Assembly: GCA_030681795.1 (NCBI GenBank)
Contig: JAUXRG010000064.1
Span: 144,483-208,482, forward strand
DNA length: 64,000 nucleotides
Direction of reading: 5' to 3'
Source: Rubrivivax sp.
Lineage (GTDB): Bacteria; Pseudomonadota; Gammaproteobacteria; Burkholderiales; Burkholderiaceae_C
A program made the translations under genes and the position numbers. The notes beneath the pieces were generated by a model that saw only the letters and a program-made list of their open reading frames with translations, was not told the origin of the DNA and did not search any database. Within the stretch, counting starts at the first letter, position 1, and every line of letters begins with the position of its first letter. This document shows, in pieces, positions 43,701 through 51,270 of this stretch.

Positions 43701-44633
43701 ATGGGGTCCACCATGCTCCATTCGCCACTGGGCGCCCAGGCCGGCCCCTTCGACCTGGACGACGACGCCACGTACCCGCGCTGGCGCGCCTGGAAACTGG
43801 CCTGCGCGCCGGCCGATGCCCAAGCATTGACCGTCGACCTGACCGACCCCCGCGCCCTCAGCGCCGGCGAACGCGAGGCCCTGCTGCAGCGCATTGCACA
43901 GAGCAACACCGCGCTGTACCGCTCCAGCGTGGTGGCCGAAGACAAGGACCTGCCGCGCGCCCTCGCCGCCCAGCTCGGCCTGCGCCAGCTCGACGCCAAC
44001 TGGCTGGCCGACGAAGACGGCGTCTCGCAGATTCGTGTCAGCGCCGAGAGCGACGGCCGCGGCGGCTTCATCCCCTACACCGATCGCCCCATCCGCTGGC
44101 ACACCGACGGCTACTACCACCCGGCCGAGCGCCGCATCCGCGGCATGGTGTTGCATTGCGTACGACCGGCCCGCCACGGCGGTGTCAACGGGCTGCTCGA
44201 TCACGAGCTGGCCTATATCGCGCTGCGCGACGCCTCGCCCGAGCATGTGCGCGCGCTGATGCAGCCCGACGCCATGACCATTCCGGCGCGCGCCGACGAC
44301 GATGGCGTGGCCCGGCCGGCGCAGTCCGGCCCGGTGTTTTCGGTGGACGCGGCCGACGGCCAGCTGCACATGCGCTACACCGCGCGAACGCGCAGCATCG
44401 AGTGGAAGGCCGACGCCGCCACCCGCGCCGCCGTGGCCTGCCTGGAAGCCCTGCTCGCCGGCCCGATGCCGGGCCTGTTGCACGTGCAACTGCAGGCCGG
44501 CATGGGCCTCGTCGGACACAACGTGCTGCACGAGCGCAGCGCTTTCGAAGACGACCCCGCGCAGCCGCGCCTGCTCTACCGCGCCCGCTTCCTGGACCGT
44601 GCCCAGCTTCCGGCGGAGCCCCCATGGCGATGA
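43701..44633 (+). CDS. TauD/TfdA-like Fe(II)/2-oxoglutarate dioxygenase
   Basis: A 310-aa protein with the iron-binding W-H-T-D-G-Y-Y-H (His134, Asp136) and a distal H-N-V-L-H-E-R (about His277), followed by R-L-L-Y-R-A-R for 2-oxoglutarate. TauD enzymes release sulfite from sulfonates, but related members hydroxylate many substrates. Its place in a dsr-linked operon without sulfonate transporters suggests another role, such as modifying a protein or an organosulfur compound. 4 nt after the previous gene. Confidence 0.8.
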   Translation: MGSTMLHSPLGAQAGPFDLDDDATYPRWRAWKLACAPADAQALTVDLTDPRALSAGEREALLQRIAQSNTALYRSSVVAEDKDLPRALAAQLGLRQLDANWLADEDGVSQIRVSAESDGRGGFIPYTDRPIRWHTDGYYHPAERRIRGMVLHCVRPARHGGVNGLLDHELAYIALRDASPEHVRALMQPDAMTIPARADDDGVARPAQSGPVFSVDAADGQLHMRYTARTRSIEWKADAATRAAVACLEALLAGPMPGLLHVQLQAGMGLVGHNVLHERSAFEDDPAQPRLLYRARFLDRAQLPAEPPWR

Positions 44634-44646
44634 CCAGGAGGCGCGC

Positions 44647-46122
44647 ATGGCGCAATGGGTGACCGTGTGGCGCGCAGCGCAACTCGTGGGCGTGCCGCGT
44701 GGCGTGCTGCAGCAGCGTGTGCGTTCGGGCGAGATCGAACTTGCCGACGGCCTGGTGGCCACCGAGACGCTGCTCAAGCTCTACCCACAGGCGCAGATCG
44801 AAACCGCCGGCATGCTCGAGCGCGTGGTGCAGATCCGCGACGAATCCTTCGGCCGCCGCCTGCGCGAGCGACTGCTGCCGAGCCAGGAAGTGCTGGCGCA
44901 GCGCCTGTTCCACCAAAGCCAGGAACTCGCCGACACGCAGCGCCACTTGCAGCGCTACCACGCGCTGGTGATCGCGCTGAGCGAGAGCCTGAGCGAGCTG
45001 GAAGCGCAGGCCCGCGGCAACGACCCCCGGCTGCTCGAATTGCAACGCCAGCTGAACGACGGGCTGGCTCGGGCACTGGCCACTGAACCCGTCGATGTAT
45101 TGGATGTGATGGACGACATGCTCAAGGTGGTCTCGGCGCAGGTCACCGTGCGGCCGAGCGGACACCAGTTCAGCGTGGAGGGGCACGAGACGGTGCTGCA
45201 GGCGGGCATGCGCGCGGGCCTGAAACTCAACTACGGTTGCGGCAACGGCACCTGCGGCATGTGCAAGGTGCGCGTCACCTCGGGCCAGGTCGTTCGCACC
45301 ATGGCCACCGACTACCCCATGAGCGAGCCCGAGAAGGCCCACGGCTACGTGCTGGCGTGCGCCCACACCTCGGCCAGCAGCGAGCTCACCATCGAGACGC
45401 TGGAGGCCAGCGGCCCGGCAGACATCCCCCACCAGCAGATCGTCACCAGCGTGCGCGCTGTCCGTGCCCTGGCCCCCGACACCATGCTGCTGCACCTGCA
45501 GACGCCGCGCAGCCACCGGCTGCGCTTCCTGGCCGGCCAATGGGTCACGCTGGGCCTGGCCGCGGGCGAGGACGTGCACGCGCAATACCCCATCGCGAGC
45601 TGCCCCTGCGACGACCGCAACCTGCACTTCTTCATCCCGCGCGACGCTGCCGACCCGCTGGCCGCACGCCTCTTTGACGGTGCCCTGAAAGCCGGCGATG
45701 CCGTCACGGTGTGGGGCCCGAGCGGCGAATTCGTTCTCGCCGACGGCCCGCAGCCCCTGGTCTTCGCCGCCTGCGACACCGGTTTCGCACCGGTGAAGAG
45801 CCTGATCGAGCACGCGCTCTCGCTCGACACGGCGCCTTCGATCACGCTGTTCTGGCTGGCCACACGGCCCGACGGGCACTTCATGGCCAACCAGTGCCGG
45901 GCCTGGTCGGAGGCGCTGGACCCCTTCGAATACACCCTGTCCTCGCACACCGATGTCGCCACCGGCGCCAGCCAGATGGCCGCGGCCGTGCGTGCCGACT
46001 TGTTCGACATCGACTGCGCCTTCTACATCGCGGGCCCGGCGGCCTTCGCCGACACCTTGCGCGCCGAGCTCGCCGCCGCGGGCGTGCCGGCCGCCCAATT
46101 GAGAACGGAGATCACCTCGTGA
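44647..46122 (+). CDS. HTH-like domain / [2Fe-2S] ferredoxin / FAD-NAD(P) reductase fusion
   Basis: A 491-aa protein. Residues ~1-47 resemble a MerR/HTH_17-type helix-turn-helix (V-W-R-A-A-Q-L-V-G-V-P-R-G-V-L-Q-Q-R-V-R-S-G-E-I). Residues ~50-150 are helical, probably coiled coil. Residues ~165-255 are a plant-type ferredoxin with Cys198, 203, 206 and 238. Residues ~265-491 are an FNR-type reductase (Y-P-I-A-S for FAD; D-T-G-F-A-P for NAD(P)). The fusion suggests DNA-linked redox sensing or a reductase docked by an HTH-like module. Its stop overlaps the next GTG. Confidence 0.8.
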   Translation: MAQWVTVWRAAQLVGVPRGVLQQRVRSGEIELADGLVATETLLKLYPQAQIETAGMLERVVQIRDESFGRRLRERLLPSQEVLAQRLFHQSQELADTQRHLQRYHALVIALSESLSELEAQARGNDPRLLELQRQLNDGLARALATEPVDVLDVMDDMLKVVSAQVTVRPSGHQFSVEGHETVLQAGMRAGLKLNYGCGNGTCGMCKVRVTSGQVVRTMATDYPMSEPEKAHGYVLACAHTSASSELTIETLEASGPADIPHQQIVTSVRAVRALAPDTMLLHLQTPRSHRLRFLAGQWVTLGLAAGEDVHAQYPIASCPCDDRNLHFFIPRDAADPLAARLFDGALKAGDAVTVWGPSGEFVLADGPQPLVFAACDTGFAPVKSLIEHALSLDTAPSITLFWLATRPDGHFMANQCRAWSEALDPFEYTLSSHTDVATGASQMAAAVRADLFDIDCAFYIAGPAAFADTLRAELAAAGVPAAQLRTEITS

Positions 46123-46487
46123 GTTGTGCCTGCAAGACCACGCCCGCCATGGGCGCCGACGAGGAAGATGCCGGCTGCAGCGGCGGCGAATCCTTTGCGC
46201 TGCAAGTCCTGGGCGACGACATGGCGCCGGAATTCATGGACGGCGAGATCATCATCATCGAACCCGACGGCGCGCTGAAGGACGGCTCGTTCGTGCTCGC
46301 ACGCCATGCCGAGGAATGGGTATTTCGTCAGCTGTGCCGGCGCGGCGAATCCTGGGTGTTGCACGCGCTGAACCCGGCCCGTTCGGATTTGCCCGACCTG
46401 CCGCTGCCGAGCCTGGACGCCGTGCGCGGCCTGGTCATCCAGAAGGCCGTGCCGGGCCGTCGCAAGCTCAGCAAGTTCTACGTCTGA
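46119..46487 (+). CDS. S24/LexA-like peptidase-fold protein with mutated catalytic residues
   Basis: A 122-aa protein resembling the LexA/S24 C-terminal domain: F-A-L-Q-V-L-G-D-D-M-A-P-E-F-M-D-G-E-I-I. The catalytic Ser of the usual G-D/N-S-M motif is Asp34, and the usual Lys is Arg70 (V-F-R-Q-L). Autocleavage is therefore unlikely. The N-terminus has Cys3, Cys5 and Cys20, which could bind metal or sense thiols. There is no DNA-binding domain; the preceding gene, overlapping by GTGA, carries an HTH-like one. Start GTG 46119, GGAG 8 nt upstream. Confidence 0.75.
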   Translation: MSCACKTTPAMGADEEDAGCSGGESFALQVLGDDMAPEFMDGEIIIIEPDGALKDGSFVLARHAEEWVFRQLCRRGESWVLHALNPARSDLPDLPLPSLDAVRGLVIQKAVPGRRKLSKFYV

Positions 46488-46499
46488 CACCGCCGCCCC

Positions 46500-46718
46500 A
46501 TGCCCTACTACGTCTTTGCCGTCAAACCCTTCGCGCAGCTGGAGATGCTGGCCGAGTTCAGCGCCTTCAAGGAAGCTTCCACGCATGCCAAGGCCCTGCG
46601 CTCGGCGCAGCCGGCGGGTGACGCGGCGCGCATCAAGGTCATGTTTGCCGACAGCCCGCTCGCGGCCGAAGACCTGCTGCTGCAGGTGCGCCAGGCCGCG
46701 CCCACGGGCGACGAGTAG
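46500..46718 (+). CDS. Small conserved protein of unknown function, dsr-linked
   Basis: A 72-aa soluble protein starting M-P-Y-Y-V-F-A-V-K-P-F. An alternating beta-alpha pattern ends in a helix with A-A-E-D-L-L-L-Q-V-R. No cysteines. It lies 12 nt after the S24-like gene and 12 nt before the cysteine-rich gene. Family not recognised. Confidence 0.65.
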   Translation: MPYYVFAVKPFAQLEMLAEFSAFKEASTHAKALRSAQPAGDAARIKVMFADSPLAAEDLLLQVRQAAPTGDE

Positions 46719-46730
46719 GCCGCCCCGGCC

Positions 46731-47171
46731 ATGGACGAGCCGCCGCTCCCCGCAGCCCTGTGCTGCGACAGCGATCGCGGCTGCGTCTTCGCCAAGGCCC
46801 TGCTCTCGCACACCGCCAGCTGCGCGTTGGCGCAGCGCCGCGCCGTGGCCGAACGGGTACTGGTGGAGTGCCCCTCTCCGGTGTCGCGCACCAACTGCAG
46901 CACGCTGCGGGCCTTGATGCACGAGCGCGCGCGGTTCGCCTTGCGCCTGAGTGGGCCGGGCCGGCCGCTGATGCACATGCAGGCGCTGCGCCTGCAGTGC
47001 GGCGGCCTGGTGGCCATGCAGCAGGTGCTGGCCAGCCCCGACCGCGATGTCCACGCCATGGTGGGCGCCGCGCAGCAGCGGCACGGCAGCCTCACCGAGC
47101 TGCCCTGGGAGACGTTGGTGCCGGCCCTGGTCGCCTGGCAGCCGGCGCGACGCGGCCGCGCACGCGAGTGA
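46731..47171 (+). CDS. Cysteine-rich protein of unknown function, dsr-linked
   Basis: A 146-aa protein with cysteines at 11, 12, 18, 31, 47 and 56 in the N-terminal half (C-C-D-S-D-R-G-C ... V-E-C-P ... T-N-C). This could bind an Fe-S cluster or zinc. The C-terminal half has M-H-M-Q-A-L-R-L-Q-C-G-G-L. It is coupled to the next gene by GTGA overlap. No family recognised. Confidence 0.65.
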   Translation: MDEPPLPAALCCDSDRGCVFAKALLSHTASCALAQRRAVAERVLVECPSPVSRTNCSTLRALMHERARFALRLSGPGRPLMHMQALRLQCGGLVAMQQVLASPDRDVHAMVGAAQQRHGSLTELPWETLVPALVAWQPARRGRARE

Positions 47172-47986
47172 ACGCCGACGCGCGCGACCGCCTGGTCCAG
47201 GCGGTGCAGACCAACTGCCACATCGCCGATGCGCGTCACGCCGCCGACATGCCGCTGTGCACCTACCTGCTCCAGATGCGCGAGTTCTTCCGCTGGGAGC
47301 GTGGCCTGGCCTGGGGCGCCACACTGGGCCGCGAGCAGCTGGGCCATTGGATCGCCGAGCGCGAGGCGCTGTGGTCGGCGCTGGAAGTACAAGCCTTCGC
47401 CACCCTGCCGGGTGCGGCACCCGGGGGCGGCCTGGACCCCTTCGACGTGGCTGCCGTCAACGAGCAACTGCGCCCGTCAGGCCTGCTCTACGGCGCCGGC
47501 CTGGTGGGTGCTGCACGGCCGGTATTCTTTCTCGCCGAGCGCCACGGCGAAGGCCGACGCGACGGTGTCCACGTGGTCAGCGCAGGCCGCGAACTCGCCC
47601 GCGGCCTGCTGGCACCCCCCGCGGCTCTGGGCCGGGCCGGGGAGCAACCGCTCATCGTGCTGCGGCGTGAATCGCTGGCGCGCTGGTGCTGGGAAAAGTA
47701 CGAGGCCTTCTCCTTGCGGCGCACGCCCGGCACGGCCTTTCATGCCGTGGTGCAGGCTTACGGCCTGGACGACGACTTCGCTGCCGCGCTGCCGCGCTGC
47801 GTGGACGAGCAGACCGAGACGCTGGTGCTGCACGAGCTGGGAGAGCACCGCGCCGGCCGCGGTGTGCCCGGCCTGACGCCCGCAGCCGGGCCCTGGCGCC
47901 GGGCTGCCGCGCCCGCTACGGTGCGGGCCTACTGCGGTGCGGGCCGGCGCAGCGTGATGGCACCGCGAAGTTCGCCCACGCGGTAG
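47168..47986 (+). CDS. Sfum_1244-family-like protein
   Basis: A 272-aa soluble protein. The N-terminus reads Q-T-N-C-H-I-A-D-A-R-H-A-A, then L-C-T-Y-L-L-Q-M-R-E-F-F-R-W-E and I-A-E-R-E-A-L-W. I associate this pattern with the Sfum_1244 family (recalled, not searched). Later blocks include D-P-F-D...V-N, G-A-G-L-V-G, V-S-A-G-R-E-L-A-R and R-R-E-S-L-A-R-W-C-W-E-K. Function unknown. GTG 47168 overlaps the preceding stop. The last ~58 nt overlap the convergent DUF3365 gene; the C-terminal ~45 residues look non-conserved. Confidence 0.68.
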   Translation: MNADARDRLVQAVQTNCHIADARHAADMPLCTYLLQMREFFRWERGLAWGATLGREQLGHWIAEREALWSALEVQAFATLPGAAPGGGLDPFDVAAVNEQLRPSGLLYGAGLVGAARPVFFLAERHGEGRRDGVHVVSAGRELARGLLAPPAALGRAGEQPLIVLRRESLARWCWEKYEAFSLRRTPGTAFHAVVQAYGLDDDFAAALPRCVDEQTETLVLHELGEHRAGRGVPGLTPAAGPWRRAAAPATVRAYCGAGRRSVMAPRSSPTR

Positions 47987-48531
47987 CCCGTGGCGCGGTC
48001 GTCCGGGTAGAGCGCCTTCAGGCGTTCGACCACGGCGGGCTTGAGCTTGTCGGCCGTGCCGTGGCACTGGGTGCACAACTCCATCGTGGGCAGGGCGCGG
48101 ATATAGCGCTGCACCGGCTGGCCGTTCTCCTGCACGGTGTCGGCCCGCTGCAGCGTGGCCGGCGACTCGTGCGCGGCCGCGCGGCGGTCGAAGTCTTCCA
48201 GCGCGGCGCGCTCCCAGGCGTCGGGCACGGCCTTGGGATTTCGGTTGCGCAGGCTCACGCGGCGGATTGACCAACCCGATTGCTGCGAGGCCGTGCGTGC
48301 CATTTCAGGGGCCATGACGCGGCAGGCTTCGACGGCGCTTTCGGGGCCCCCGCGGGCGATTTCCGCCTGCAGCACGGCGAGCAACTTGGGCGGCACGGCG
48401 GCGGCCACGGCACTGGCTTGGGCCACCCACGCCGGCGGCGGCGCGGGCGCCGGTGGTGGCGCGGGCTCGGGGGTGGCGCAAGCGGCCAGCAACGCGGCCA
48501 GCGGGGCGAGAAGCGTCCACGACTTGTTCAT
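47929..48531 (-). CDS. DUF3365-like (Tll0287-type) haem lipoprotein
   Basis: A 200-aa protein with a lipoprotein signal (L-L-A-A-C, Cys about residue 18), a Pro/Ala linker, and a C-terminal region with haem motif C-T-Q-C-H (about residue 152). The R-R-V-S-L-R-N-R-N-P-K and A-L-P-T-M-E-L-C patterns are typical of Tll0287-like DUF3365 domains, which serve as periplasmic redox or gas sensors. Start ATG 48531 overlaps the YeeE stop (ATGA). Last gene of the tusA operon. Confidence 0.8.
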   Translation of the reverse strand: MNKSWTLLAPLAALLAACATPEPAPPPAPAPPPAWVAQASAVAAAVPPKLLAVLQAEIARGGPESAVEACRVMAPEMARTASQQSGWSIRRVSLRNRNPKAVPDAWERAALEDFDRRAAAHESPATLQRADTVQENGQPVQRYIRALPTMELCTQCHGTADKLKPAVVERLKALYPDDRATGYRVGELRGAITLRRPAPQ

Positions 48532-49649
48532 TCCTGCTCCATCTTCCAAAGCATGACCTTCAGCGTGGCCACCGATCCGGCCACGATGCCTGCCACCGCG
48601 ATCATCGAACCGATCGCCAGCGTGGACAGGCCACTCATCCCCTGCCCGATGGTGCAGCCCAGCGCCGTGACACCACCGAAGCCCATCAGCACCGCACCGA
48701 TGAGATGGTTGCGCAGGTCGGTCAGCGAAGCGAAGCCCTCCCAACGGAACTTCCCCGCCACCAGGGAGTAGACCGCCGCGCCGGCGACCACGCCCAAGGC
48801 GCTGGCCACGCCGAAGCTGAGATGCAGCGACTTGTCGGTCCACAGCATCAGCAACTCCAGCCCGTAGGCCAGCGGGGCCACGAAGCTCAGCGATTCGAGC
48901 GTGCGCGTGTTGGTGGCGAAATAGACCGTCTCCAGCGTCTCGGGGTTCTCGCCATGGCCGATGTGCCCGGTGAGATACCAGGCCAGCACCACCAGCAGGC
49001 CGAGCGCGGTGGCGCCCAGCACCTGTTGCGGGTGGCTGCGAAAACGCTTCTCCTTGAAGACAAATACCGCCAAGGCCAGCGCACACACCGCGGCGGCCAG
49101 TGCCAGCGCGAGTTTGGCGTCCAGGCCGGTCGCCCGGGCCAGCGCCGTGGCCAGGCTCTGGTCTGGCCAGCCCCGCTCGCCCAGGTTGATCGCCCAGGGG
49201 TCGAGAAAACTGGCGCGCCACTGGCCGAACAGACCCTTGAGTGTCATATAGGAGGCAATGGCGGTGAACACCAGCACCACCAGCGAACGCACGCTGCCCC
49301 CGCCCAGGCGCAACAGGTTCTTGTTGGCGCAGCCGCCGGCCAGCGTCATGCCGACGCCGAAGACCAGCCCCCCGGACAGCAGCGACAACCAGGGCAGCAG
49401 CGGGCGCTGCGGCACCGATTTCGCCAGGTCCACCAGGCCGAGGTAAGACAGCGCACTGGTGCCGACCACGGCCACGGCCACGGCCAGCATCCACATGCGC
49501 ATGCGGCCCCAGTGGCCCATGTTCACGATGTCCGACAGCGCACCCATGGTGCAGAAGTTGGTCTTCGCGGCCACCAGGCCGAATACGAACGCCAGAGCAA
49601 AGCCCCCCGCGGTGACCATCGTGCCGAGGTCGGCGGTGATCTGACTCAT
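48528..49649 (-). CDS. Full-length YeeE/YedE family sulfur-compound transporter
   Basis: A 373-aa membrane protein with about ten helices and the three YeeE cysteine motifs T-N-F-C-T-M-G-A (~33), A-G-G-C-A-N-K-N (~108) and A-L-G-C-T-I-G-Q-G-M-S-G (~335). TsuA-type members import thiosulfate. Downstream of tusA and the DsrE-like gene, it probably delivers sulfane sulfur or thiosulfate to TusA (inference). Confidence 0.87.
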   Translation of the reverse strand: MSQITADLGTMVTAGGFALAFVFGLVAAKTNFCTMGALSDIVNMGHWGRMRMWMLAVAVAVVGTSALSYLGLVDLAKSVPQRPLLPWLSLLSGGLVFGVGMTLAGGCANKNLLRLGGGSVRSLVVLVFTAIASYMTLKGLFGQWRASFLDPWAINLGERGWPDQSLATALARATGLDAKLALALAAAVCALALAVFVFKEKRFRSHPQQVLGATALGLLVVLAWYLTGHIGHGENPETLETVYFATNTRTLESLSFVAPLAYGLELLMLWTDKSLHLSFGVASALGVVAGAAVYSLVAGKFRWEGFASLTDLRNHLIGAVLMGFGGVTALGCTIGQGMSGLSTLAIGSMIAVAGIVAGSVATLKVMLWKMEQE

Positions 49650-49710
49650 GCAAGCTCCTTGCGGCCCCGACAGCAGCAGCGCGTGGCCGCGACGCCGGGG
49701 CGAACCCGCC

Positions 49711-50181
49711 TCAGATGAACAGGCAGACGTCGGTCTCGCCGGCGAAGGCCATGAACATCGCCGCGCCGCCGTACTCGACGTTGTCGATGAATTCGCTCTT
49801 GTCGAACTCGAACAGGTCCACCGTCATCTGGCAGGCGATGAACTTGACGTCGGCCTCCAGGCACAGGTCGCGCAGCTCTTCGAGCGAGGCCACGCCCTTC
49901 TTCTTCATCTTGGCCTTCATCATGCTGGTGGCCATGGCCTGCATGCCCGGCAGCACGGAGACGATGACGGGCATGGGCACCGGCATCGGCATGGCCGGGT
50001 TGGCCAGCGGGCTGATGGCGATGCCGCTCAGATCCTTGCGCAGCAGCTGCAGACCATAGAAGGTGAAGAAGATCTGCACATCCCAGCCCAGCGCGGCGGC
50101 CGTGGACGCCAGGATCAGCGGGGGGTACGCCATGTCGAGCGCGCCCTTGGTGGCGATGATCGCCATTTTCTTGGTAGCCAT
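49711..50181 (-). CDS. DsrE/DsrF/DsrH-like family protein (DsrE2/E3-type)
   Basis: A 156-aa protein with the COG2210 pattern I-A-T-K-G-A-L-D-M-A-Y-P-P-L-I-L, a Met/Pro-rich linker and L-C-L-E-A-D-V-K-F-I-A-C-Q-M-T-V, whose cysteine is the likely sulfur acceptor. Such proteins pair with TusA in sulfur oxidisers. It is 29 nt after tusA. Confidence 0.85.
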   Translation of the reverse strand: MATKKMAIIATKGALDMAYPPLILASTAAALGWDVQIFFTFYGLQLLRKDLSGIAISPLANPAMPMPVPMPVIVSVLPGMQAMATSMMKAKMKKKGVASLEELRDLCLEADVKFIACQMTVDLFEFDKSEFIDNVEYGGAAMFMAFAGETDVCLFI

Positions 50182-50210
50182 GGGGTCCTTCGGTGGTGGG
50201 CGGGTGCCGT

Positions 50211-50438
50211 TCAGGCTTTCTTCAGGAAGAAGACGTACTTGCCGCCTTCCTCGCCCGAAGACAGCAGCGCATTGCCGGTCTGTTCGGCAAACGCCACCAT
50301 GTCGCACACCGAGCCCGGATCGGTGGACACCACGCGCAGCACCTGGCCCGAAGCCATGTCGACGAGCGACTTCTTGGTCTTCACGATGGGCAGGGGGCAG
50401 GCAAGGCCAGAAGCGTCGAATTCTTTGTCGTAGTTCAT
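50211..50438 (-). CDS. tusA: TusA family sulfurtransferase
   Basis: A 75-aa protein with the signature G-L-A-C-P-L-P-I-V-K-T-K-K (active Cys15). It carries persulfide between rhodaneses, DsrE-type proteins and DsrEFH. ATG 50438 has GGAG at 6-nt spacing; the ATG two codons upstream directly abuts the GGAG. First gene of a four-gene minus-strand operon, 120 kDa-scale complexes aside, acting in the cytoplasm. Confidence 0.92.
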   Translation of the reverse strand: MNYDKEFDASGLACPLPIVKTKKSLVDMASGQVLRVVSTDPGSVCDMVAFAEQTGNALLSSGEEGGKYVFFLKKA

Positions 50439-50489
50439 GCTCATCTCCACGCCTTCAGTGGCGTCTTTCAGCCTGTGCATTAGCGTCGC

Positions 50490-50549
50490 TACCCCTGGCC
50501 ACCGTCTATTCCCGCGACGGGGGATAGGAGAATAGCCCAAGCGGGTATT
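50490..50549. promoter_or_regulatory. Palindrome cluster upstream of tusA
   Basis: A NarL-type heptamer TACCCCT (50490-50496), a long inverted repeat with arms CTATtCCC (50506-50513) and GGGgATAG (50520-50527), and AATAGCCC-AAGC-GGGTATT (50531-50549). They lie 52-111 nt before the tusA ATG. Same style as the sites before soe, dsr and the YedE operon. Confidence 0.5.
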
Positions 50550-50592
50550 AGGGTTGTGACGCAGGAGCCGCCCGGCGCCGCTGAAGCGCCGC

Positions 50593-51228
50593 TCAGCGGT
50601 GGCGTGCCACCAGGCCAATCAGCGCCGAGTGGCCCCGGTGCCCCGTGCCTTCGGTCACTTCGGCCTCGTATTCGCGCAACTCGGTGATCTCCAGATCGGC
50701 AAAGGCCTCGCGCAGCAGGCTCTCGGTGTACAGATGGGAAACCAGCGGCGGGCCACCGGTCCCGTACTCGAGTTGCCTGGGCGTGTAGCCCTGCAGCACC
50801 AGCGTGCCGCCGGGCTTGAGGCAGCGCCGGATGCGGGCGAACAGGCGCTCGCGCATGGCGGGGTCGGCGAACTGCACGAAGATCGCCAGGACGCCGTCGT
50901 AGGCGCCCTTCGGCCACCGGTAGGCATCGCAGTCGCTGACCTCGAAGTTCACCTGCACGCCGCGCTCTGCGGCCAGCTTGCGCGCCTTGGCCACGCCCAC
51001 TTCGGCGATGTCGAAGGTATCGACCACCAGGCCGCGGCCGGCCAGCCACACGCTGTTGCGGCCCTCGCCGTCGGCGACGCTCAAGATGCGCTGGCCGGGC
51101 TGCCACAGGCCGGCATGCTCGCGCAGCCAGGCATTGGGCTCGGTGCCGAACAGGTAGGCCCCGTCTGCGAATCGACGGTTCCAGGTGCCTGCGGCGTCGG
51201 CAAACGGGGGCGGGGCAGATGAATTCAT
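50593..51228 (-). CDS. Class I SAM-dependent methyltransferase (TehB-like)
   Basis: A 211-aa Rossmann methyltransferase. Motif I is L-S-V-A-D-G-E-G-R-N-S-V (residues ~50-61). D-T-F-D-I-A-E-V-G is the acidic strand-2 loop, and L-K-P-G-G-T-L-V-L-Q-G-Y lies late. TehB-like members methylate thiol or chalcogen compounds, but the substrate here is unknown. It borders the sulfur island. Confidence 0.83.
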   Translation of the reverse strand: MNSSAPPPFADAAGTWNRRFADGAYLFGTEPNAWLREHAGLWQPGQRILSVADGEGRNSVWLAGRGLVVDTFDIAEVGVAKARKLAAERGVQVNFEVSDCDAYRWPKGAYDGVLAIFVQFADPAMRERLFARIRRCLKPGGTLVLQGYTPRQLEYGTGGPPLVSHLYTESLLREAFADLEITELREYEAEVTEGTGHRGHSALIGLVARHR

Positions 51229-51270
51229 TCGCCGATCATCGGTGACGCGCCGGGGTCGGCCCCCCCTGCG

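Noticed and set aside
46119..46487. Prophage repressor
   Set aside because: No HTH domain, no neighbouring phage genes, and the catalytic Ser and Lys are replaced.
41494..48000. CRISPR array associated with the Cas6-like gene
   Set aside because: No regularly spaced direct repeats of 25-40 nt and no other cas genes are visible anywhere in the window.
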